Counted from the stretch's first letter, positions 35,231 to 44,529 are shown. The stretch is DNA of 51,010 nucleotides from Butyrivibrio sp. (GCA_024697425.1 JAILFT010000049.1:1-51010); one strand, 5' to 3'. Notes: generated from the sequence alone by a model not told the origin. Translations and numbers: made by a program.

Positions 35231-35270
35231 GTATTAGGCACATGAATCGATTGGTTCATGTGCCTAATAC
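35231..35270 (+). repeat. Perfect 16-bp inverted repeat (GGCAC sites 1 and 2)
   Basis: GTATTAGGCACATGAA (35231-35246) and its exact complement (35255-35270) around TCGATTGG. It may terminate transcription or be a paired binding site. It opens the GGCAC array. Confidence 0.85.
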
Positions 35271-35552
35271 TTTGTACTAAGCTAGTATTGGCACAGAAAA
35301 AACCATTATGTATGTGCGAAGGTGTGCCGAGATTTATAGCACTAAGAGGTATAGGCACACGCATCGCTCTATTTATGGGGTGATTTGAAGAAAACATGTG
35401 CCGAAGCAACAGAAGAATATGTGGATAAGGCACACTCGGCACAAGAAAACTGTGCTTCAATTTATTGTAATTAGATAGTTCGGCACATTAAGTTAGACGA
35501 GTGCCGAATCCATCTATGCCACAAAACGCTTCATATTAAGCATTAGGCACAT
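35231..35552. repeat. Array of eleven GGCAC(A) sites in mixed orientation
   Basis: Sites (consensus TTMGGCACAT) start at 35237, 35290, 35354, 35429, 35438, 35482 and 35546 on the plus strand, and at 35260, 35324, 35398 and 35501 on the minus strand. Ten of eleven read GGCACA. Four plus/minus neighbours form inverted repeats. The 8-bp pair TTCGGCAC (35480-35487)/GTGCCGAA (35501-35508) is perfect. An exact DnaA-box 9-mer (35420-35428) lies inside. No gene is supported in this stretch. Confidence 0.7.
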
Positions 35553-35650
35553 ATCTTGTATTTGATCCATGTGAAGATATGCATTTTTATATTTTGAAGG
35601 CATATACCGGTGATGAATAGTTAAATGGTTGGCTAGAGCGATTTAAATGA

Positions 35651-35680
35651 TTGACACTCTACCGGAATGTCTATTATAAT
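35651..35680 (+). promoter_or_regulatory. Consensus promoter before the truncated gene
   Basis: TTGACA (35651-35656), an 18-bp spacer and TATAAT (35675-35680), about 80 bp before the ATG at 35763. Confidence 0.75.
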
Positions 35681-35762
35681 AACCAATTGTCTAAGATATT
35701 CTTGGCAAATGCGTGCCGGTTCTAGGCGTTCAAAGCGCATAATCACATTTTAGGAGCTAAAT

Positions 35763-36257
35763 ATGATATTAGAAGAATTACAAAAGGAGCAACTTCGCTT
35801 AAAGTCTCTATTAATGTCCGCGAAGAAGGACATGGAGCAGGCGCCGCAAGGAAGCCTTAGGATAACTCACACTGATGGAAAAGTAAGATTTCGCCATAGG
35901 GAAAATACAAAGGATCGTTCCGGAACTTACATTCCCAAAGACCAGTTATCCACAGCAAAAGCTCTGGCTCAGAAAGCCTATGCAGCCAGGTTCATTAAGA
36001 CTATCACCCCGAAGCTGGACAAAATCACCGAGCTGATCAATGAATACGAAGCCAACCCGTCCAAAGTGGTCTTTGAAGCTCAAAACGAGATCAGGCAGCA
36101 ACTGACAACGCCGTACATAATGAGCGACGAAGAATTCGCCCAAAAGTGGCTCTCCATCCCATTTGTGCCAAACCCCAAGTTCCCCGAGAGCAAGGATCAA
36201 ACCACTGCCAATGGGGAGAAGGTGCGCTCAAACCTCACACCCACTTTAATGATGTAA
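35763..36257 (+). CDS. Hypothetical protein, apparently truncated (164 aa)
   Basis: The start has RBS AGGAG and a consensus promoter upstream. Residues 1-25 are a charged helix (MILEELQKEQLRLKSLL). Then comes GSLRITHTDGKVRFRHREN (about 30-48), a helical part (about 60-105), and YIMSDEEFAQKWLSIPF. The layout resembles the N-terminal part of Lachnospiraceae hypothetical proteins in which a GEKVRSKSE-like motif opens a putative nuclease-type C-terminal domain. This is from memory and unverified. Here the frame reaches NGEKVRS and then ends within 8 residues (NLTPTLMM), with no such domain in any downstream frame. It may be a deletion product. Function unknown. An exact TTATCCACA lies within it at 35946-35954. 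Confidence 0.6.
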   Translation: MILEELQKEQLRLKSLLMSAKKDMEQAPQGSLRITHTDGKVRFRHRENTKDRSGTYIPKDQLSTAKALAQKAYAARFIKTITPKLDKITELINEYEANPSKVVFEAQNEIRQQLTTPYIMSDEEFAQKWLSIPFVPNPKFPESKDQTTANGEKVRSNLTPTLMM

Positions 36258-36338
36258 ACTGTTAAACATTGTGTTATAATCATACAGATAAATGACTAAG
36301 CCTGCACATCGCAGCGAAAGTCCGGCCACTGATACCCG

Positions 36339-36422
36339 GTGATAACTGCCAAGGTAACCGCCATGTCAGCCACAATGCCGGTGATAACTGCCAAGGTAAC
36401 CGCCATGTCAGACACAATGCCT
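36339..36422 (+). repeat. Two tandem 42-bp repeats upstream of the aminotransferase
   Basis: Units 36339-36380 and 36381-36422 differ at two positions only; a partial third unit (GTGAT) starts at 36423. The unit contains GTGATAACTGCC and AAGGTAACCGCC. The repeats stay open in the frame of the next gene but lie before its RBS. Confidence 0.9.
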
Positions 36423-36464
36423 GTGATCTGCAGCCTATATAATAAGTACACCCGGAGGAGCACA

Positions 36465-37655
36465 ATGATAAACGAAACCTATAAGAATATGCTTGGCGCA
36501 AAATCCGTGATCCGTGAACTGTCTGAATATGCCACAGCCCGCGGCAAGGAAATAGGATATGAGAACGTCTTTGACTTCAGTCTCGGAAATCCCAGTGTGG
36601 AAGTTCCCAAGTCTTTTACGGATGAGATGATAAGACTGCTCAGGGAAGAGGACACCATGACACTTCATGGCTACACTCCCAGCCTTGGCAATCCTTTATA
36701 TAAGGAAAAGATAGCAGAGTCCCTGAATAAACGATTTGGCATGAACTATGGTCCGGAGCACATTTTCCCCACTACAGGAGCGGCCGGCGCCATCGCGCAC
36801 GCAGTTCGCGCAGTGACGAAGCCCGGAGATGAGGTGCTCACATTTGCACCCTATTTTCCTGAGTACGGCCCTTACATAACAGGCGCAGGTCTTAAGCTGT
36901 CAGTGGTTCCTGCAGATACGGAAACTTTCCAGATCAACTTCGACAAGTTCCTGGAGATGCTCAATCCCAATGTCATGGCGGTTCTTATAAATACTCCCAA
37001 CAATCCGTCAGGCGTTGCATATTCAACGGAAACACTCAGGAAGCTGGCTGCGATTCTCACTGACAAGTCTCAGGATTACGGACATGCCATTTTCCTGCTC
37101 TCCGACGAGCCTTACAGAGAGATTGTTTTCAAAGGCGCAGACGCCCCCTATGTTTCCAAATTCTACGACAACACCTTAAGCTGCTATTCCTTCTCCAAGT
37201 CACTGTCACTTCCCGGAGAAAGAATCGGCTACGTCGCTGTAAATCCTGCCTGCGAGGGTGCTGATGTCATCGTTCCCATGTGCGGCCAGATTTCCAGAGG
37301 CACCGGACACAATTGCCCGCCTTCAATTATCCAGCAGGCAGTGGCTGCAGTTTGCTATGAAACCGCAGACCTCTCTGTATACGAGACAAACATGAACATC
37401 ATCTACGATACCCTGGTTGATCTTGGATTTACTGTAGTAAAGCCCGGCGGAACTTTCTATATCATGCCCAAGGCTCTGGAAGAGAGCTCCATTGAATTCT
37501 GCAAAAAGGCCAAGGACTATGACCTGATCTTCGTGCCCACCGACGGTTTCGGAGCCCCCGGCTTCTTCCGCATGGCTTACTGTATCGACACGGAGAAGGT
37601 AGAGCGCGCCATGGTTCAGCTCCGCAAGTTTGTGAGCGAAGTCTACGGCAAGTAA
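36465..37655 (+). CDS. PLP-dependent class I/II aminotransferase
   Basis: A cytosolic fold-type I aminotransferase of 396 residues. Seen: FDFSLGNPSVEVP near the N-terminus (substrate-binding region), NTPNNPSG (PLP-binding Asn region), LSDEPYREIVF (Asp that contacts the PLP ring N), and YSFSKSLSLPGERIGYV with the Schiff-base Lys245. The family is that of AspC/PatA-like enzymes; aspartate is the usual annotation, but the substrate is not determined by the sequence. The start ATG at 36465 is set by CCGGAGGAG. The reading frame extends upstream through the 42-bp repeats from a GTG at 36339, but that has no RBS. TATAAT lies at 36438-36443. Confidence 0.92.
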   Translation: MINETYKNMLGAKSVIRELSEYATARGKEIGYENVFDFSLGNPSVEVPKSFTDEMIRLLREEDTMTLHGYTPSLGNPLYKEKIAESLNKRFGMNYGPEHIFPTTGAAGAIAHAVRAVTKPGDEVLTFAPYFPEYGPYITGAGLKLSVVPADTETFQINFDKFLEMLNPNVMAVLINTPNNPSGVAYSTETLRKLAAILTDKSQDYGHAIFLLSDEPYREIVFKGADAPYVSKFYDNTLSCYSFSKSLSLPGERIGYVAVNPACEGADVIVPMCGQISRGTGHNCPPSIIQQAVAAVCYETADLSVYETNMNIIYDTLVDLGFTVVKPGGTFYIMPKALEESSIEFCKKAKDYDLIFVPTDGFGAPGFFRMAYCIDTEKVERAMVQLRKFVSEVYGK

Positions 37656-37833
37656 ACCCTTCACGGTTCATTTGCTGAGGAGAAGCGTTTACGTGCGAAC
37701 CGGAATCACATGTGTATAAACGAATGCATGCAATAACAAATACGCAGGTAAAGTCCATAGGATTTCAAAACGCATACACACTATCTCAAATTCATACACA
37801 AACGAAATTTTCTATATTAAAGAGGGAAAAGAA

Positions 37834-38481
37834 ATGGATACAAAAAACAAAAATTACACCAGGCCGCTGGCTCTTCTTGCGATAACCGCGATTTTCTCGG
37901 TGCTGGCTACAGTCATCGACCGCCAGGCCATCGGCCCCGACAATACAGTAGTTGGCTTCGCAAGCCTCAACGGCGCCTTTGCAGGAAGGTTTGGCTATAA
38001 CAGCATCTTTGACACAATCTCCGATCTGGCAATGGTAATTGCCTTTGCGGTAGTGGCGTCTTTTGCAATATTGGGAGTCTACAAACTCATCAGGGAAAAG
38101 AGCCTTAGCAAGGTAGGGAAGGTTATCATCGGCCTTGGAATTCTCTATGTTGCGGTGGCAGTTATCTATGTTGTCTTCGGCAAGATCCCGATCAATTACA
38201 GGCCGGTGCTTCAGCCCGGAGAAACCGAGCTCGAAACATCTTACCCTTCAACACATACCCTTATAATCTGCAGCGTTTTAGGCAGCGCAATCCCGGCGTG
38301 GAAAAGACTCATCAAGAATCCGGCAGTCTTCAAAGTGCTGAAGATTGCTGCATTTGCGGTGATGGTGATCGGCGTAGCCGCCAGAATGTTTGCCGGCGTG
38401 CATTGGCTGACTGATATTTTCGCAGGAATACTGTTTTCGCTGACTCTGAAAACCTTTTATGCCGCATGGAGCTTGGATTAA
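37834..38481 (+). CDS. PAP2-family membrane phosphatase
   Basis: A 215-residue integral-membrane phosphatase of the PAP2/acidic phosphatase type. About five membrane helices are visible (LALLAITAIFSVLATVI, VIAFAVVASFAILGVY, VIIGLGILYVAVAVIYVV and two near the end). The three PAP2 motifs are present: K-x(6)-RP as KIPINYRP (about 117-124), PSTH as YPSTHT (about 135-140, usually PSGH), and RMFAGVHWLTD (about 183-193) with the catalytic His. Likely substrates are lipid phosphates such as undecaprenyl-PP or phosphatidate-like lipids; the sequence does not decide. RBS AAAGAGGG. Confidence 0.9.
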   Translation: MDTKNKNYTRPLALLAITAIFSVLATVIDRQAIGPDNTVVGFASLNGAFAGRFGYNSIFDTISDLAMVIAFAVVASFAILGVYKLIREKSLSKVGKVIIGLGILYVAVAVIYVVFGKIPINYRPVLQPGETELETSYPSTHTLIICSVLGSAIPAWKRLIKNPAVFKVLKIAAFAVMVIGVAARMFAGVHWLTDIFAGILFSLTLKTFYAAWSLD

Positions 38482-38506
38482 ATTTGATATCAGCTCAGAG
38501 AATGCG

Positions 38507-38535
38507 TTGACAAGGGGAATTAATGAGTGTAAACT
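38507..38535 (+). promoter_or_regulatory. Promoter of the DUF6465 gene
   Basis: TTGACA (38507-38512), a 17-bp spacer and TAAACT (38530-38535). The leader to the ATG at 38608 is about 65 nt. Confidence 0.7.
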
Positions 38536-38607
38536 CTATTCCGTAATCACTTTATTGTTTTAACGAGTTACATAAATCCAATGTGATTTTGAGGAGGAAA
38601 ACAAGAA

Positions 38608-39162
38608 ATGGCTGAGATTAAAAAGACAGAGGCAGCTAAGCCTGTTGCAACTATTAAGACACCCGTTGCTGCAGAAGCTAAGGCTGTAGCACCCGTAGTA
38701 AAGACAGAAGAGAAGAAGGCTGAAGTTAAGGCAGAGGCTAAGAAGCCCGCAGCTAAGAAAGCTCCCGCCAAGAAGGCAGCACCTGCTAAGAAGGCAGCTC
38801 CCGCTAAGAAGGCTGAACCCAAGAAGGCAGAAGTTAAGAAGGCAGAAGTTAAGAAGGCTGAGCCCAAGAAGGCAGAGGCTAAGAAGCCCGCAGCTAAGAA
38901 GGCAACAGCAGCTAAGAAAGCTCCCGCTAAGAAGGCTACAACAGCTCCTAAGGCAGCAGCAGTTACAGCTAACATCGAACTTCAGTATTCATACAAGCAC
39001 ATCTCCTATGACGAGCTTGTTCAGAACGCTAAGAACAACTATCAGTATGAGATGGGCGGAAACGTAGATGAGATCACAAAGCTCAGCATCTATGTAAAGC
39101 CTGAAGAAGACGCTGCTTACTATGTTGTAAACGACAAGGTACAGGGCAGAATCGGTCTTTGA
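38608..39162 (+). CDS. Histone-H1-like Lys/Ala-rich protein with DUF6465 C-terminus
   Basis: A 184-residue protein. Residues 1-115 are almost only Lys, Ala, Pro, Glu and Val in repeats such as [17 protein letters not shown] and KKAAPAKKA, like the tail of eukaryotic histone H1 and bacterial H1-like proteins. Residues about 118-184 form a small globular part ([38 protein letters not shown]) that I recognise as the DUF6465 domain found in clostridia. It probably binds nucleic acid through the basic tail; this is inferred from composition. Strong promoter, RBS GAGGAGG and a strong terminator suggest high expression as a single gene. Confidence 0.88.
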   Translation: MAEIKKTEAAKPVATIKTPVAAEAKAVAPVVKTEEKKAEVKAEAKKPAAKKAPAKKAAPAKKAAPAKKAEPKKAEVKKAEVKKAEPKKAEAKKPAAKKATAAKKAPAKKATTAPKAAAVTANIELQYSYKHISYDELVQNAKNNYQYEMGGNVDEITKLSIYVKPEEDAAYYVVNDKVQGRIGL

Positions 39163-39198
39163 TCTTTCAGGTAATATAATTGCTCAAGCGAATGTATA

Positions 39199-39230
39199 CA
39201 GGCGTAGCCGTTGAGGCTGCGCCTGTTTTT
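39199..39230 (+). terminator. Terminator after the DUF6465 gene
   Basis: An 11-bp stem CAGGCGTAGCC (39199-39209) with GGCTGCGCCTG (39215-39225), including one T-G wobble, loop GTTGA, then TTTTT. Confidence 0.9.
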
Positions 39231-39266
39231 GTTGCACAAGACAAGCAAGCGAATGGATGCTTGCAT
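39225..39266 (+). repeat. 42-bp dispersed repeat, copy 2 (directly after a terminator)
   Basis: Differs from 30511-30552 at three positions. It again overlaps the terminator T-tract and ends in GCAAGC/GCTTGC. A shorter relative, CAAGCGAATGTAT, lies just before the terminator at 39185-39197. Apart from this repeat and terminator, I see nothing of note in 39163-39464 except the RBS AAAGGGG of the next gene. Confidence 0.85.
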
Positions 39267-39464
39267 GCAAATTCATCTGACGGTCGTAAGGACGTAAACG
39301 TATTATCGGACACATTGAAACTGAAATACGCTTTCATCAGAGCTCTCTGCAAATTGAAATAATGTAGCAAAACAGGGCAAAAAATGTGTTTTTCCATCTT
39401 TCTTTTAAATATATGCCGGAGATATACTTGCTTCAGTGGCTTATGAGAAAGGGGTATTTAACCT

Positions 39465-42404
39465 ATGAAAACAAGGCTTATAAAGCAGTTATTAACCGCA
39501 GCTCTTGCTGCAACACTGGCATTTACATCAGTTGCTCCTGCTTATGCAGCTGATAATACGAATCTTGAAATTGATGAGACAGCTCTTTTGCCCGAGGATC
39601 CTGAGCAGAATGATGAGACAACCGATCCGGTAGAGGAGTCTGAGACAAAGCAGCAGAACCAGGAAAATACTAATAATGAAACTGTTCCTGCAAATGGAGA
39701 GAACTCTGATTCCGAAAAGAACAATCAGGCTAACCCTGCAGTTCCTGAAGAAGGCAAGGAGAACAACGATCTTCAGAACGAAAATGATGAAGAGCAGATA
39801 CAGGACACAGACGGTGAGAATACAGAAACCGCCGATGAAAACAATGCTGTTTCTGCTGTTATAAACATAAACTATGAGCTTGACGGCCATGAGCTGAACG
39901 CTGAGGATGCAGACAAGACTGCAATTGAAGGTGTGGTTGGCAAGGAGATGACAATCTCTTTACACGAGCCCTCTGATACAGTTGATGAGCTTATTACAGA
40001 TGCCTCTTTTGCAGGCTGGTACACAACAGCTGATTATAGTGACAATGATTTTGTTAAGACAGATGATACATGGACTTACACCTTCACTCCCGATGCGGAG
40101 GAAGTAAGTCTTACTCTCTATGCACGCTATAATGAGGAGGCCACACTTGTGGGAGAGCCACAAGCTGGCGAATGGATTGACATTACAGTAGAGAGTAGTG
40201 GCCATGGAAGATTTTATTACATCGATTATGATAATGAAGCAACAAATCTAACATTGTATCCTGATAAGGGAAAAGTTTTTTATTATAATTACCTTGATTT
40301 CGATGCACGCTCTATGCCAATAGATCCTTATAAAGTTGGTAGTGGTAATTTTGCAATCCCCGAAGGAGGATATCGCTTTGAGGGCCTTTATACTGACAGT
40401 AATCACACCCAAAAGCTGACCTTAAGTGAAGCACCTTACAATGACATAATTAAAGAAGTAAAATGGGAGGATTTTCCTGAAACATTAAAGGAAGAACTTG
40501 CAGAGACAGGAACTTGTACTCTTTATGCCAAATTTGTGCCTATAGTGGCAAATATATATAAATATACCGGATGTGGTGATGGTAATTTCTATTCTGACCA
40601 GACAGTTTCCATAGGAGGGACATTCCCTGTTATTTCCAATCCCTCAGTTAAACCTGGGTATAGCATCAACGGATGGAAATACTATGATCGATCCAGCCGC
40701 TCATATGTTGCAATAACCCCAGGTGTAACTACACTGGAGCTTGGTGAGTATAAGGGTGAATATGAGTACTATTACAACTATGGTTATAACGAGGGAGATA
40801 ATAAGTACTATGTTGATGTTTATGCGGATTGGACTGAGAACTCATATACATTCAACTTCCATTTAAACAAAGGAACAGAAGATCTTAAGACAACCAAGAC
40901 CTATAAGGGAAGACAGCACAATAAGACCCTTGACCCTTCTAAGGGAGATCTTAGTAATAACAGCCATTTCAAAGCCGATGGCTTTAAGGGCTGGAAAGTT
41001 GGAGACAAGGAATTTACAGTAGACCAGACAATTGGTGATGTAATGTCTTATGTTGACAGTCAGGGCATTACCAATGTGGATCTTTTTGCTCTTTGGGATG
41101 GCGCTGAGGATCAGACTTATACTTATGTTTTGAAGGATAGTGACGCTGAAGATGCGAAGACCATCACAAGGACTGCCACTACAGGCCAGGCTATCACTTT
41201 TTCGGGAAAAGAGTTCTCACGTCTTGGATACGCACTGACCGGTTGGACTACCGAAGATGGTAAAACCATAAAGATCACCGATAAACCTAAGAATCTTGCG
41301 GCAGCAAAAGGAGAAGCTGTCCTCACAGCAATCTGGACTCCTGTTGACTATACAGTTAATTACTATGCGAGCGATGAAAAAGGTGCTACAAAAGTTACTG
41401 CTAAATATAATATCAAAGACAACGCAGAAGTAGTTCTTAATACAGAAAATGAAGCGCTTAAGGGAAAAGCTGCATTTGATGAGAATGAGCAGGGAACGCT
41501 GATCGGATGGACTACTGTTGGTGAGAAGACTTTTAGTAAAGAAGCTAAAGTTCAGGATCTTATAGAGTATGCAAATGAACAAGGGGTTAAATCTGTAAAT
41601 CTTTATGCTCAGTGGAATAGCCTTACATATACAGTCAAGTTTACTACAGGCCTAACAGCTGAAGAATACGCTGCAGAGAATTTTACCGGCAGCGAATATA
41701 AAACTGATAATCATAAGGAAACAGTAGCCAAGGGAGAGACACTTGTCCTTTCCGGAAAAGAGTATGTGAGAGAAGGATGGACTCTGACAGGATGGACGTA
41801 TGGTAATACCTCAGTTAAAGCAACTGCTAATCTTAAGGATATTGCTGCGCCCGGTAATACTGTAACACTTACTGCTAAGTGGTCGCCTGATAAATATGCA
41901 ATTACATATAATCTTAATGGTGGATCACTTACAGATAAGAGCATCAAGACTTCTGTTTCATACTCCAAGGTAGATGTGTCCAAAGCAGTAACGGTAACAG
42001 AAAAGACACCTCTCCTTAACTATACGAAGAACGGCGAATCCTTTGTCATTAATGAAGATGATCCTCAGGTTGTAAGGCCGGGATATGAATTTGCTGGCTG
42101 GAAAGAGAACGGCACAAGTTATACATATTATGGCGGTGACATTTATAAGAAGCTGACACTTGTCGCAGAGTGGGAGGCTGCTGAATATACAGTAACTTTT
42201 AATGCAGCCGGCGGAACTATCAGGTCCTACAATATAAATCACGAATTAATATACCCGGATCGTATCTATGTAGCCTTTTCAATTACCGATTCCAGAAGCT
42301 TAAATTACTATAGTAACCGGACTAGCTATCCCGGATATAAGCTTAAGGCATGGAAAGGAGTAGTGGGTGGAAAGGTAAGAACTACAGTACGACAGCAACT
42401 TTAA
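39465..42404 (+). CDS. InlB B-repeat surface protein, N-terminal part (frameshifted)
   Basis: A secreted repeat protein. Signal peptide LLTAALAATLAFTSVAPAYA (cleavage near residue 28); an acidic Asn/Glu/Asp-rich stretch (30-130); then about nine InlB-type repeats (for example TASFAGWYTTADY, RLGYALTGWTTEDG, RPGYEFAGWKENG). The frame ends after 979 residues in an out-of-family tail (VVGGKVRTTVRQQL). The missing continuation (KNYSTTATLKGVTEDITLTAEW) is encoded immediately in the -1 frame. A single gene of about 1660 codons was probably broken by a 1-nt loss, or the sequence has an error at about 42361-42376. Similar in design to the 3114-residue protein at 11039. The promoter is not clear. Confidence 0.82.
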   Translation: MKTRLIKQLLTAALAATLAFTSVAPAYAADNTNLEIDETALLPEDPEQNDETTDPVEESETKQQNQENTNNETVPANGENSDSEKNNQANPAVPEEGKENNDLQNENDEEQIQDTDGENTETADENNAVSAVININYELDGHELNAEDADKTAIEGVVGKEMTISLHEPSDTVDELITDASFAGWYTTADYSDNDFVKTDDTWTYTFTPDAEEVSLTLYARYNEEATLVGEPQAGEWIDITVESSGHGRFYYIDYDNEATNLTLYPDKGKVFYYNYLDFDARSMPIDPYKVGSGNFAIPEGGYRFEGLYTDSNHTQKLTLSEAPYNDIIKEVKWEDFPETLKEELAETGTCTLYAKFVPIVANIYKYTGCGDGNFYSDQTVSIGGTFPVISNPSVKPGYSINGWKYYDRSSRSYVAITPGVTTLELGEYKGEYEYYYNYGYNEGDNKYYVDVYADWTENSYTFNFHLNKGTEDLKTTKTYKGRQHNKTLDPSKGDLSNNSHFKADGFKGWKVGDKEFTVDQTIGDVMSYVDSQGITNVDLFALWDGAEDQTYTYVLKDSDAEDAKTITRTATTGQAITFSGKEFSRLGYALTGWTTEDGKTIKITDKPKNLAAAKGEAVLTAIWTPVDYTVNYYASDEKGATKVTAKYNIKDNAEVVLNTENEALKGKAAFDENEQGTLIGWTTVGEKTFSKEAKVQDLIEYANEQGVKSVNLYAQWNSLTYTVKFTTGLTAEEYAAENFTGSEYKTDNHKETVAKGETLVLSGKEYVREGWTLTGWTYGNTSVKATANLKDIAAPGNTVTLTAKWSPDKYAITYNLNGGSLTDKSIKTSVSYSKVDVSKAVTVTEKTPLLNYTKNGESFVINEDDPQVVRPGYEFAGWKENGTSYTYYGGDIYKKLTLVAEWEAAEYTVTFNAAGGTIRSYNINHELIYPDRIYVAFSITDSRSLNYYSNRTSYPGYKLKAWKGVVGGKVRTTVRQQL

Positions 42405-44449
42405 AGGGAGTTACAGAAGACATTACGCTGACAGCTGAGTGGACACCTGTAACTTATACATTAAAAACTGATCTTAATGGCGGTAAATTTGCCGGAAAGA
42501 GCAAAAACCCTACGAAGTATACTATTGATGACACAAAGAAAAATGAAGATGCAGGACTTGCTCTTCAGATTCCTGAAAAGTCAGGATATATCTTCGCGGG
42601 ATATAAGCTTACATTAGACGGAACAGAGATTTCAGACGAGAATATAGCAACATATATATCTGAGACAAAAAATGGTAATGCTGTTGTGGCAACAACAATA
42701 AAGTCCGGCACATATGGTGATGCTGTTCTGACAGCAAAATGGACACCCGGGAAATATAGTGTTGTATTTGCTGAAGATAGTGAAAATACTACTTCCTTGG
42801 ATGAGTATAGTAACAAGGTATATACAGATGTTGTGAACTTCCGCTATGCTGCAACAAGCCTTGATGCTGACAAGGAGACAGGCATTATTGGATTTGCGAG
42901 CAGTGCTGCTAATCAGGCTAAGAAGAAGATAGCCTATAAGCTGGATACAGATTATTCGGTTTCTAAGATTTTCGGTAATGGCAGCAATAGTACTGTGGTT
43001 GTTTACCCTGTATACGGATCAGCTAAGACTTATCATATCGAGTATATTCTTGGTAATGCTACTCTGTCGAAAAAGACCTACACCTATGTCGCAAAAGATA
43101 CAGAGCAGACGCTTCCTGTTGCAAAGCAGGCCGGATATACATTTACAAAGTGGATTGAAGTTAATTCTACAGGAAATATTGTTGAAAACAGTACAGCACT
43201 TAATGAGGCAGGAACAGCAATAGCTGCAGGATATCATGATAATATTATCCTTAAGCCTGATATGAAAGCCATCAGCTATGAGGTGAAGTTCAGCCCCAAT
43301 GCAAAGGATGTGTTTGAGACAGCTGATGATAAAGATGTCGCTGTTGCAAATAAGGCTGTTTCCTTTGGCACTATAAGTTACATGACAGGAAAAACAGCAG
43401 ATAGTAAAGACCTTAATGAGCTTCGCGAACTTGTGTCAAAGTGGAAGAAAAACGGCTATACTTTCGAAGGATTCGGAACATCGCCCAAGGCAACAAAGCC
43501 TATAACAAGCCTTGCTGAACTTACAACCAAAAGTAATATCACAGTTTATGCTATCTGGAAGCCGGTAGAGCACACAATAGAATACAGCACCAGCTTTTAT
43601 GTAGATGATAAACCTTACTCTTATAACTCGTCTTATCAGTTATTTGGAACTACAGCAACCCAGTACTATGGCAAGGCTTTTAAGCCCGGGAAGGTAAGTC
43701 TGAATGGTGCTATTTTCAAGGGCTGGAGAGTAACTGATAAAGGATGGGATGTAGATAAACAAGAGTACATCTATCCGGAGGGATCAAAATTTACTCTTGA
43801 TAAGAATGGATACTTAAAGAGCATTGATGCTAAAAATATGGCTGATCTTATACTTACTGCCGAGTTTACAAGCTATAAGTACAAGATAGTGATTAATGGT
43901 AATGGCGGTAATGTATACCGCAATAAGTCATACACAATAAACAATGTAAGCATAGATACTGATGTAGAGAACAAATTAAGGAGCGCAGTTGGAAGTACAA
44001 CCAGAAAGGGATATACATTAATAGGTCTTGCCTATGACAAGGCGGGAAAGAAACCTATTATGGGTGCTGATGGTACGGGTTACCTTTCAAGTTACACAGC
44101 TCTTTCTACTAAAAACAATGGTTCAGTAACAGTATATGCTATATGGCAAAAGGTTGATCCTGCGCAGCCTGTTTCGGTAACAGCTTCACTGAAGGATAGA
44201 AAGCTTACAGTAAATACCAATGAGACAGGGAATGAAGCTGTAGCATATGAAGTTCAATACTCAACAAATATGTTCTTCATTACAGGTACTGTTACAAGCA
44301 AGATCGACTATAACAAGACTGCATTGGAGACTAATGTTTCCGGCTCTAAGTATTATGTAAGAGTACGGAAGATAATGAAAGACTCCACAAAGTCAGAAGT
44401 TGCAGGAAAGTGGAGCTCCACAGTCAGAGCTTCCAAAACCGCTGATTAA
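42350..44449 (+). pseudogene. InlB B-repeat surface protein, C-terminal part (out of frame)
   Basis: The continuation of the upstream gene in the -1 frame, open for 699 codons from an ATG that has no RBS and no signal peptide. It was therefore not born as a separate gene. It contains further InlB-type repeats (YTLKTDLNGGKFAGKS, KSGYIFAGYKLTLDG, KNGYTFEGFGTSPK, RKGYTLIGLAYDK) and ends with a fibronectin type III-like domain (QPVSVTASLKDRKLTVNT to YYVRVRKIM). No LPXTG or other anchor is visible. A terminator follows. If the frameshift is real, this part is silent; if it is a sequencing error, it belongs to one 1660-residue protein. Confidence 0.75.
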
Positions 44450-44492
44450 ATCAAGCTATTTCCTCACACACATACCTAATATATTTAGCCAG

Positions 44493-44529
44493 GCCCCGGA
44501 GGCTGCGAAAAGCAGCCCCCGGGGCTTTT
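44493..44529 (+). terminator. Terminator after the second InlB-repeat gene
   Basis: GCCCCGG (44493-44499) pairs with CCGGGGC (44519-44525); inner GCTGC/GCAGC; loop GAAAA; then TTTT. Confidence 0.88.

Noticed and set aside
35182-35460. 92-codon minus-strand frame in the GGCAC array
   Set aside because: No RBS and a sequence without any domain pattern. The repeats explain the stretch.
35231-35552. CRISPR array
   Set aside because: The repeated unit is only 5-10 bp, orientation alternates, spacing varies (9-45 bp), and no cas genes are present.
38568-38975. Hydrophobic Phe/Leu/Ala repeat frame on the minus strand
   Set aside because: It is the complement of the Lys/Ala repeats of the DUF6465 gene; no RBS or promoter.
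42350-42404. Programmed -1 ribosomal frameshift
   Set aside because: No A-AAA-AAG-type slippery heptamer and no evident downstream stimulatory hairpin. A mutation or sequence error is simpler.
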